8,069 bases of DNA from Pirellulaceae bacterium. GTDB taxonomy: Bacteria; Planctomycetota; Planctomycetia; Pirellulales; Pirellulaceae. Of this stretch, positions 1-8,069 are shown piece by piece. The DNA lies in contig JADLDX010000208.1 in the NCBI GenBank assembly GCA_020846515.1, forward strand, positions 1 to 8,069. The letters are read 5' to 3'. The first letter of the stretch is position 1; the number at the start of each line of letters is the position of its first letter. Both the position numbers and the translations under genes were made by a program. The notes below the pieces were generated by a model. It saw only the letters and a program-made list of their open reading frames with translations. It was not told the origin of the DNA and did not search any database.

Positions 1-1857
1 AAGCGACGTATATAAGGCTGCATAGTTGGTAATGTGGCCGCGCGGGTATTCACCATGCAACTCCAGCAATCCGACCTCAGTGGTCCGGCGCGCGAAACCA
101 ATATCCAAGCGGGCCACTCGCGTGACGACCAGTACACCGATCAATGCCAGAATTGGGGCCGCAATCCAGGCGAACTCCAAACGGCCGATCACACGAAAGA
201 AGAGCCAGTTCAGCGGCACAAGAATTGTCAGGTAACCGCCAATCAAGTACAGAATTGTCCAACGATCAGGCAGCACGATACCCGCCGCATCGCGCAGAGC
301 GCTCAGCGCGTTAAATGCAAAGCCGGATGTATCCGACCAGGCTGCGCCATTGGGCGCCCATTGCATGGCCTCCAACTCCTTCGTACTGTATTTGCGAAAT
401 TCTGCTCGCGGTTCGAGCTCCGGGACACCATCAACTTCGGCCGCGTTGAGTCGACGTCGAATATCCGCTTCTTTGCGTTTGGCAAAGTCACTGGCCATCT
501 CCGAGTTGTTGGTGGCAATCGGCATATCGCGCGAGGCGATGCGCAGTTGCGTATTGAGTAGGGGGTTTTTCTCTTCGCCTTCGAAAGGTGGTGCCCATAC
601 CTGGACCAGCACGTTATCGATCGTAGATTGCTTGACGCGCCGAGCCGGCCGACGCAGCAGTCCAGTGGAAACGAAACTGGAAAAGTACTTCCACCGATAT
701 AGTCGCTGCTCACGCAGTGGAAAACCGGTCACCACCACGCGACCGCGGCCAATTGACCGTTCCGCGACCAGTTCTTTGGTCTCGGGCAGCCACGCACTAC
801 CATCGGCCAATTGCATCTTCAGACCAGGCACTTTGGCGCCCACGATCGTCAGTGGCTCTTGAGGTTGCCCACCACGATCGTGTACTACCCAGAAATTCAA
901 CGGCGATAACTCTTCCGTACCCAACTCGGCCGCTTCGCCTCCGCGGATCGGCAAATAGGGCATCAAGAAACTGCCTTGCAGTCTCGACCAACTTCCCGGC
1001 CCACTGATGATCAACTGGCCCCCCCAATGCAACCAATCGACCAGCGCTGTCTTTTGATCAGCGGACAAATCGTCAGGCGACAAGTCATCCCACACGACGG
1101 CTGCCATGGTGGTCATCGTCAGCATCGATGTCGGGAACTCTAGCTTGCCCTCTTTGCTGCCACATAAGACGACCTTGAAACTGCGTGTACGCTCCTCCAC
1201 CATCAGATCGCTACCGCGCCACATCACCAGATCCGTGGCAGACAGGAACGCATAATCCTGAGGCTTGGGCGAGACGACGGTCAACAGAAACTCGCCATAG
1301 CCCAACTCGCTGGCCGAGAATGGTTCTTGGGTGATCGGAGTTAGCAAAGATCGTGATAGCAGACTGCTGCGGAGCCGCAGCGCGGTCGAAACCGGATTGT
1401 CAATGTCGACTTTGACACTGGTCGTCGGTACAAAATATTGCAAGTCGATGGTCTTGGTTTGCCCTTTGGGCAATACCGTGGCCCGAGTGAATTCGGTGGT
1501 AATATTCGTACCCGGAATATTTAACACTACATCCACGCCACGCATCACATCGCCCGAGGCAATGACCTGCAGATCCTCGCGATTGGATTTGACTTGTCGA
1601 ACTGTTTCCACCCAATGACCCGGCTTGGCCGTGGCGATTCGGACATCCGTGTCGGCCGGCAGCGTCAAGAGTTGGGACGTGACCAAGGCTTCTTTCTGCT
1701 CCTTGGCACGCTTCTCCTGCTCCTCGCGCGAAAGTTTTTCACTGTCGCTGCGCATACAACCTCGACAACCCGTCGACGTAAGCATGCACAGGCCGAGTAC
1801 CAACCACAGCGGTAGCAGCCCGAGTGAGCATATCTTTAGAGAGCGCTCGACGTTCAT
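1..1857 (-). CDS. Predicted lipoprotein/membrane protein with GATase-like core and C-terminal transmembrane helices (3' end outside window)
   Basis: An uninterrupted minus-strand frame of 619 codons runs from ATG at 1857 to the window edge, so the C-terminus is missing. The N-terminus has a hydrophobic segment (about residues 11-29) ending in STGC, a near-lipobox with Cys31 as the possible lipidated residue; a plain signal anchor is also possible. A charged Glu/Lys-rich stretch follows (about 38-58). Residues about 90-230 look like beta-rich domains. Residues 228-290 have a Rossmann or class-I-GATase-like pattern (VWDDLS, then ALVDWLHWGGQLIISGPG), as in planctomycetal surface proteins, and GRGRVVVTGFPL at 370-381 would be a later strand-turn of that fold. 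Two membrane helices lie at about 532-555 and 562-580, followed by RLDIGFARRTTEVGLLEL. I saw no catalytic Cys-His-Glu triad, so glutaminase activity is not claimed. The start lies 9 bases after the stop of the upstream dehydrogenase/cytochrome gene, which implies co-transcription. No strong Shine-Dalgarno is visible. Function unknown. Confidence 0.85.
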   Translation of the reverse strand, partial: MNVERSLKICSLGLLPLWLVLGLCMLTSTGCRGCMRSDSEKLSREEQEKRAKEQKEALVTSQLLTLPADTDVRIATAKPGHWVETVRQVKSNREDLQVIASGDVMRGVDVVLNIPGTNITTEFTRATVLPKGQTKTIDLQYFVPTTSVKVDIDNPVSTALRLRSSLLSRSLLTPITQEPFSASELGYGEFLLTVVSPKPQDYAFLSATDLVMWRGSDLMVEERTRSFKVVLCGSKEGKLEFPTSMLTMTTMAAVVWDDLSPDDLSADQKTALVDWLHWGGQLIISGPGSWSRLQGSFLMPYLPIRGGEAAELGTEELSPLNFWVVHDRGGQPQEPLTIVGAKVPGLKMQLADGSAWLPETKELVAERSIGRGRVVVTGFPLREQRLYRWKYFSSFVSTGLLRRPARRVKQSTIDNVLVQVWAPPFEGEEKNPLLNTQLRIASRDMPIATNNSEMASDFAKRKEADIRRRLNAAEVDGVPELEPRAEFRKYSTKELEAMQWAPNGAAWSDTSGFAFNALSALRDAAGIVLPDRWTILYLIGGYLTILVPLNWLFFRVIGRLEFAWIAAPILALIGVLVVTRVARLDIGFARRTTEVGLLELHGEYPRGHITNYAALYTSL

Positions 1858-1866
1858 TCTAATAGC

Positions 1867-2892
1867 CTATTTCCATTCCAAGACCGCCGACCCAAGGTGG
1901 CCGGTACGAATCTGACAACCCAAACTCGGTCCAACACTGCGGACCTTCAGACCCAGCACCACTCGATGTCTGCCGACACTCAGCCCAATCGCCTCATCCG
2001 GCTCTGGCAATTTGCGAGGTCGACCATCCAACCACAAAGAGACCGCATCGCTAGGCGCCGACAATTCGATGATGACACTGCCAGCCTGCTTGACCTCGAT
2101 GTCGAAGCGAGCAAAGGCGATGGCAGGCAAATCGCGAAACAGTTGGAAGGTAGGTAGTTCGGCGATTGGTAAGCGACCGGCCACCGTACTGGGTAAAGGG
2201 GCCCATATCAATTCCGGGGCATCGGTGGCCGCCGTGTCGAGACTGGTGCGATTCAGTTTCTGCATAGCCGCTGGCGTATGGGTGAGGATTGACCAGTTGC
2301 GTATTCGCGGCGATGTATCGACTGTGTACTTGGGCGTCTTACCCAGTTCCAATAGAAAGCGAGTCAGATCGACGATCTCCTGCTCGTTCAAAACATCGAC
2401 CAGGCCAGCGGGCATCAGCGATCGACCATTCTTGATCGTTTCGATGGCATCGGTGGCCAGGGTCTGTTCGGTACCGTCGGCCAACACCAATTGAAGTTGT
2501 TTGTCGGTGCGAGCACGTTGCAGACCACTGATAACGCGACCGTCATCGGTCAATACCGACAGCGTTTGAAAGCCCTCTTTCAACTTTGCATTCGGATCGA
2601 TCAACGATTGCAAGATGTACTCCGGCGTCGAGCTGCCGCCCAGACTGACCAGGTTGGGACCGATGACACCGCCGCCTTGGCCGATGGCGTGGCAGCGCAC
2701 GCACTGCAAACGGGCCTGACGGTAAATGGCTTCGCCCTTGGCAGCATCGCCGCTGGCGATGGCCTGTTCTATGATCTGCTTGGCCCATGCGTCGGACCAC
2801 TTCCACCCCAGAGCATCCATGCGCGTCGTGGCCAGAACCTCACTCATGAGTGCTTCGTCGCCGCCGACGGCGTTTCGCACGGCGCCGATCAA
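1867..2892 (-). CDS. Cytochrome c haem-binding fragment (TIGR02603-type) with C-terminal beta domain, in-frame continuation of the upstream dehydrogenase
   Basis: This 341-residue reading starts at TTG 2892, the first start-like codon after the upstream TAA that leaves a long product. It has the haem motif CVRCH (residues 64-68; bases 2689-2703) inside a typical class-I cytochrome c setting: KGEAIYRQARLQ before it, GQGGGVIGPNL after it, then YILQSLIDPNAKLKEGFQ, DDGRVISG and SLMPAGL near 158-164, whose Met160 is the likely second axial ligand. NEQEIVDLTRFLLELG (169-184) is the closing helix. Residues about 245-341 form a separate beta-rich domain with LWLDGRPRK and a GRHRVVLGL motif, resembling the accessory sandwich found at the end of such enzymes. 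No signal peptide is present, yet haem attachment by the cytochrome c machinery needs export, so an independently translated fragment should not mature. It is best seen as the severed C-terminal part of the dehydrogenase. GGAG lies 8 bases before the TTG, so re-initiation is conceivable. Confidence 0.8.
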   Translation of the reverse strand: MIGAVRNAVGGDEALMSEVLATTRMDALGWKWSDAWAKQIIEQAIASGDAAKGEAIYRQARLQCVRCHAIGQGGGVIGPNLVSLGGSSTPEYILQSLIDPNAKLKEGFQTLSVLTDDGRVISGLQRARTDKQLQLVLADGTEQTLATDAIETIKNGRSLMPAGLVDVLNEQEIVDLTRFLLELGKTPKYTVDTSPRIRNWSILTHTPAAMQKLNRTSLDTAATDAPELIWAPLPSTVAGRLPIAELPTFQLFRDLPAIAFARFDIEVKQAGSVIIELSAPSDAVSLWLDGRPRKLPEPDEAIGLSVGRHRVVLGLKVRSVGPSLGCQIRTGHLGSAVLEWK

Positions 2893-3021
2893 GACGCGCG
2901 CTCCATCGGCTTTCCAAGTCGAGCCTTGGACGTCTGCCAGAGCTTTTCGAAGTGCTTCGATACCGGCGGCGCGCGACAGGAGCGCGCCGGCTGCCGCTTC
3001 CCCAGCCGCCAGATCGTTCGG

Positions 3022-5451
<2,430 letters not shown>

Positions 5452-5597
5452 CGATGATTCAGGTTCAATGGGCAGAGTTCAATGGGCAGAGTCGAAGAAG
5501 GTGCGATGAAGCGCTGCCCCAGAGCATATAAGCGACTGGGCAATCGACTTCTTTCGCCCTCAGTTTACTTTACTTTCGCGGCTGTATGTGATGATTG
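5452..5597. promoter_or_regulatory. Divergent intergenic region between the dehydrogenase and ATPase genes
   Basis: These 146 bases lie between two divergent starts (ATG 5451 on minus, ATG 5598 on plus), so promoters for both operons should be here. It contains a 14-bp tandem duplication (5463-5490), a CTGCCC element at 5514-5519 complementary to part of that repeat, an AT-rich CATATAAG at about 5525-5532 that could serve as a -10 element on either strand, and a TTTAC doublet at about 5563-5573. I could not find a convincing paired -35 and -10 on either strand. Neither flanking gene has an obvious Shine-Dalgarno, so their starts may use weak or leaderless initiation. Role as promoter region is inferred from gene orientation. 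Confidence 0.5.
5463..5490. repeat. Perfect 14-bp tandem duplication
   Basis: GTTCAATGGGCAGA occurs twice head to tail with no mismatch (5463-5476 and 5477-5490), followed by GT, the start of a third unit. It lies 12 bases upstream of the dehydrogenase ATG. It could be a pair of regulator sites or a recent slippage duplication. Confidence 0.9.
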
Positions 5598-6482
5598 ATG
5601 CGTGAGTCGCCGTTTGCCAAATATCATTTGTTTCGCAATCCGTTCGGCGAACTGACCGCTCGTGAACGCGCCGAATTGGCCGTGATCCATTGGAACGACA
5701 GCCTGTCCTGGTTGACCGGCGACGTCTTGACCGGCCGCGTCGCACCTGCCAATGAAATTCGGTCAGCCAATCAGACTAACCCAGCCAGTCAGACCGCTTC
5801 GGTGAAACGTCGATTGGCTTTGCAGGTCATCGGTCCATGTGGACATGGAAAGAGCACCCACTTGCTGGCGTTGCAACGCGCGCTGACTCAGGTCCTCGCA
5901 CGTTCCACACAAGCGCCCGTTCAGTCAATCGCCCCACCACGGACACAGCCCACAAGCCTGGTGACCTACATCTATTTTCCAGACGAGGGCGACCAGCCGC
6001 CCCTGCCTGGTACTCGGCCCGTGTTGATTGACGAAGCCCAGCGAATGTCGTGGCTGCGACGTCGACAGTTGCTCACCGGCGATGGTCCGCTGATTCTTGG
6101 GACGCATGTCGATTGCAGTCGCTGGCTCACGCGCGGCGGGTTCGAAGTCCGTACGCTCGATGTTTCACACATGATGCCGCCTCAGCAACTGCAAGAAATA
6201 CTCAATCGTCGTATACTGGCCAGCCGCATTACGACCATCCAAACGGGTTGGGCCATCCAGCCGCCAATGCCCTGTGCCGTTGCTCCAGAATCACCTATTC
6301 CAGATTTCGTTGGTCCAGTTTCACAGCCCGAGGTTGCGTATCATCCGTTGTGTTTGACTGTCAATCAGGTGGTGGCTTTGCAACAACGCTTCGGTTCCAA
6401 TATCCGACTCATCGAGCACTACCTATATGATGCGTTTCAGCGCTTTGCCGAGAAGGGTGAGCCATGGCTGCCTGTCAATTGA
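5598..6482 (+). CDS. P-loop ATPase (AAA/STAND-like), partner of the downstream arrestin-like membrane protein
   Basis: The 294-residue product starts MRESPFAKYH from ATG 5598; a TTG directly before it would add one residue. The N-terminal FRNPFGELTARERAELAV (12-29) resembles the 'NPFG' lead-in of ExeA/GspA-like ATPases. Walker A is GPCGHGKST (79-87), Walker B is PVLIDEAQ (141-148, with D145 and E146), and a sensor-1-like segment PLILGTHVD covers 164-172. NRRI (203-206) could supply an arginine finger, and FGSNIRLIEHYLYDAFQ (265-281) forms the C-terminal helical lid. A polar insert at about 52-68 has an imperfect six-residue duplication. There is no signal peptide or membrane helix, so it is probably cytoplasmic, with ATP binding and hydrolysis predicted. 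Its end overlaps the next gene by 19 bases, indicating translational coupling and likely joint function. The cellular role is unknown. No Shine-Dalgarno precedes the start. Confidence 0.85.
   Translation: MRESPFAKYHLFRNPFGELTARERAELAVIHWNDSLSWLTGDVLTGRVAPANEIRSANQTNPASQTASVKRRLALQVIGPCGHGKSTHLLALQRALTQVLARSTQAPVQSIAPPRTQPTSLVTYIYFPDEGDQPPLPGTRPVLIDEAQRMSWLRRRQLLTGDGPLILGTHVDCSRWLTRGGFEVRTLDVSHMMPPQQLQEILNRRILASRITTIQTGWAIQPPMPCAVAPESPIPDFVGPVSQPEVAYHPLCLTVNQVVALQQRFGSNIRLIEHYLYDAFQRFAEKGEPWLPVN
5764..5794 (+). repeat. Imperfect 18-bp-period direct repeat inside the ATPase gene
   Basis: CAGCCAATCAGAC (5764-5776) recurs as CAGCCAGTCAGAC (5782-5794) with one mismatch. The 18-bp period is six codons, so the frame is kept and the protein gains two similar units (SANQTN, PASQTA) in a polar linker ahead of the P-loop. 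Confidence 0.75.
6452..6463 (+). promoter_or_regulatory. Ribosome binding site of the arrestin-like gene
   Basis: AGAAGGGTGAG precedes ATG 6464, giving a purine-rich Shine-Dalgarno at normal spacing within the last codons of the ATPase gene. It fixes the start choice and supports coupled translation. Confidence 0.6.
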
Positions 6483-7909
6483 CGATTAAGTTGGATGATT
6501 CCAATCCGCGCACTGGCGGCGAGCCGATTTCGGGGACCGTTATCGTCCGCACTGAAAAGGAGGTAAGTTGCAAAGCGCTGGTCGTTAGTACGATTTGGAG
6601 CACTCATGGTCGCGGGAACGTCGAAATCGGCGAAGTTGCTAACGCGACGCTCTTTGAAGGCACTTGGAAGCCAGGTCAGGAATACAGTTATGCGTTCAAA
6701 CTGGCTACGGCCAAATGGCCGCCCACTTATTATGGTACCTATCTTAATCTCGCGCATTACGTGTCGGCACAGGCCAAGATCCCTTGGTCCGTTGATCCGC
6801 GGGTTCAATCTGAATATCTAGTGACCGCCAGTGACGCGCCCGACGATCTGCAACCCACCAAAGCTGCGCCCAACCCTCAAGGCATGGTCGCCCGCCTGGT
6901 CATACCATTGATTGTCGGCACGCTGTTGATCGGCTTTGCCATGGCGTTCATTCCGCTGCTAATATTTCTCGCCGTCGTCGCGGCCCCAATCGCCTTGATT
7001 GTTTGGTTTGTCAAGGTCGTTTTGCCCAAGCGCATTACCGGTCCAGTCACCTGTGAAGTCAAGACACCAAAAGTCAAAGCGGGCGGAGTGGTCGAAGCCA
7101 ATCTGACTTTTACGCCTGCGCGGCGTACGAGTATCAATGGCATAACTTGGAAGATCCGCTGCATCGAAGAATGCGTTTCAGGTTCCGGCAGTAATCGCAA
7201 AACGCATGTCAATGAACTGCTGAGCGAAACTCAAACCGCGGTCGGGGTGTTGGAACTGAAACCTGGCGAAAAGCAGTCACACGATTTTCGTTATCAATTG
7301 CCTGACTCAGCGGCGCCTTCGCTCAAGTTTACTGACAACCATATCAAGTGGACGATCGATAGTCGCATCGATATCCCGAGTTGGCCCGATTGGACTAAGA
7401 CTCTCAGTCTGATTGTGTCTCCCAATGCTCTGATGGCGCTGGGGAAGAAGAATTTCGACGATGAACAGCTTTGGGACGATGAAGATGAGGAGGACGACGA
7501 AGAAGTCTCCGGTGCCATACCGCCCGTCGTGGCGCCTGGCACTCAGAATCAGCAGGCACCAGCCGATGACGCGTGGCTACGCCAAGTGATCACCCAAATT
7601 CATCAGTCCCAACACGATGATCAGCAGCTAGCAATGGTGCTGGCAGCGGTGCGAGATTTTGTGTTTCCCATCCAAGTTAGCATCGTTAACGAAATGGATA
7701 CGCCGGAATTTACCGACGAAAACGAGTTCGATAGCTGGGACGAGTTCCACTGGTGGGGCGCTTACTGCCCAGCTCAGAATTCTGACATGGCTCTGGCATG
7801 GGAGGTCACACCTAAACAGGTGAAGGCCGGCGCTATCTGGAGCGGCACGGCGAGCATCATCGGTTTCGAGGCGGAGAACAAACGACTGCTCATGGCAGTC
7901 ATCGCCTAA
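6464..7909 (+). CDS. Membrane-anchored protein with arrestin-like beta-sandwich domains
   Basis: This 481-residue protein starts at ATG 6464, with a good ribosome binding site (GAGAAGGGTGAG) just upstream inside the ATPase gene. Residues 1-125 look like an arrestin-N/Spo0M-like sandwich: an early strand QLTIKLDDSNPRTGGEPISG, then YSYAFKLATAKWPPTYYGTY and an AKIPWSVDPRV end strand. Two adjacent hydrophobic helices (about 143-163 and 164-187) form a hairpin membrane anchor. A second sandwich covers about 193-320 (CEVKTPKVKAGGVV, then LPDSAAPSL and IDSRIDIPSWPDW). An acidic run (WDDEDEEDDEE, 337-347) and a Pro/Gln linker follow. The C-terminal part (about 385-481) is Trp- and acid-rich and ends with VTPKQVKAGAIWSGTASI, which echoes the opening strand of the second sandwich. 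With no signal peptide and a two-helix anchor, both flanks probably face the cytoplasm, where the ATPase could reach them. Arrestin folds usually bind other proteins; no catalytic motif is visible. Function unknown. Confidence 0.85.
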   Translation: MAACQLTIKLDDSNPRTGGEPISGTVIVRTEKEVSCKALVVSTIWSTHGRGNVEIGEVANATLFEGTWKPGQEYSYAFKLATAKWPPTYYGTYLNLAHYVSAQAKIPWSVDPRVQSEYLVTASDAPDDLQPTKAAPNPQGMVARLVIPLIVGTLLIGFAMAFIPLLIFLAVVAAPIALIVWFVKVVLPKRITGPVTCEVKTPKVKAGGVVEANLTFTPARRTSINGITWKIRCIEECVSGSGSNRKTHVNELLSETQTAVGVLELKPGEKQSHDFRYQLPDSAAPSLKFTDNHIKWTIDSRIDIPSWPDWTKTLSLIVSPNALMALGKKNFDDEQLWDDEDEEDDEEVSGAIPPVVAPGTQNQQAPADDAWLRQVITQIHQSQHDDQQLAMVLAAVRDFVFPIQVSIVNEMDTPEFTDENEFDSWDEFHWWGAYCPAQNSDMALAWEVTPKQVKAGAIWSGTASIIGFEAENKRLLMAVIA

Positions 7910-8009
7910 TCACTTTTCCATCGCCGCTTAGCAAGATGACGGATGGCACCATGCGCCTGACGGAGCTCTGCCCTATAAGTATTACCCACTGAGCGTCACG
8001 TTCTGGGCA
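7910..8009. other. Short non-coding stretch after the arrestin-like gene
   Basis: All frames here are short and none has a start with a ribosome binding site. I see no tRNA-like fold, no T-run terminator and no repeat longer than chance in these 100 bases. Confidence 0.5.
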
Positions 8010-8069
8010 TTACTGACTAGGCTGGCGTTCAATAATCGAGATGAGGGTCTCGGGAGAGGTCATCTCTCC
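8010..8069 (-). CDS. Possible C-terminal tail of a minus-strand gene entering from the right edge
   Basis: From the right edge the minus strand reads 19 sense codons, ending ETLISIIERQPSQ and then TAA at 8010-8012. The other two minus frames close within 45 bases. The tail looks protein-like, but 60 bases is too little to be sure. If real, this gene converges on the arrestin-like gene, with about 100 bases between their stops. Confidence 0.25.
   Translation of the reverse strand, partial: GEMTSPETLISIIERQPSQ
8038..8066. repeat. Inverted repeat, possible hairpin
   Basis: GAGATGA (8038-8044) is matched exactly by TCATCTC (8060-8066), and inside the loop TCTC (8048-8051) faces GAGA (8054-8057). 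It could form an imperfect hairpin between convergent genes. No T-run follows within the window, so a classical intrinsic terminator is not shown, and it overlaps the possible minus-strand gene tail. Confidence 0.4.

Noticed and set aside
34..862. Several plus-strand frames of 136-175 codons near the left edge
   Set aside because: They lie opposite the continuous 619-codon minus-strand gene, which has a signal/lipobox region and membrane helices. The plus-strand products have no recognisable pattern.
5586..5605. Start-stop ATGTGA at 5586 and a four-codon frame (ATG 5591 to TGA 5605) overlapping the ATPase start, as regulatory upstream frames
   Set aside because: Neither has a ribosome binding site, and such tiny frames arise easily by chance in a TG-rich stretch.
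7294..7542. Minus-strand frame with a long poly-serine run
   Set aside because: The serines are the antisense reading of the acidic GAN codon run of the arrestin-like gene.

Overview
The window looks like chromosomal DNA from a member of Planctomycetota, probably of the Pirellula/Rhodopirellula kind. The main evidence is the minus-strand locus at 1867-5451. It encodes the N-terminal 'membrane-bound dehydrogenase' propeller, HEAT-like helical repeats and a C-terminal CxxCH haem domain, a combination expanded in Planctomycetes and Verrucomicrobia. The other genes are also of types I associate with that phylum. This assignment comes from reading protein motifs, not from a database search.

Layout. 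Minus strand, positions 1-1857: a 619-codon open frame running off the left edge. It encodes a predicted lipoprotein or signal-anchored protein with a Rossmann/GATase-like middle and two C-terminal membrane helices. Minus strand, 1867-5451: the secreted dehydrogenase/cytochrome gene. It is cut in two by one in-frame TAA at 3022-3024, with the reading frame unchanged on both sides. Only 9 bases separate its final stop from the ATG of the 1-1857 gene, so the two look co-transcribed. Positions 5452-5597 are a divergent intergenic region with a perfect 14-bp tandem duplication. Plus strand, 5598-6482: a small P-loop (AAA/STAND-like) ATPase. Plus strand, 6464-7909: a membrane-spanning protein with arrestin-like beta-sandwich domains, overlapping the ATPase gene by 19 bases. 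Positions 7910-8069 hold no clear complete gene, but there is a hairpin-like inverted repeat and a possible C-terminal tail of a minus-strand gene.

How the genes may work together. The minus-strand pair appears to act in or at the periplasm: an exported oxidoreductase with its own cytochrome domain, plus a lipoprotein/membrane protein of unknown role. The plus-strand pair looks like a translationally coupled cytoplasmic ATPase and membrane-anchored arrestin-fold protein. I know of no assigned function for such a pair, and it is the best candidate here for an undescribed system. The most concrete anomaly is the nonsense codon that separates the catalytic propeller from the haem domain.
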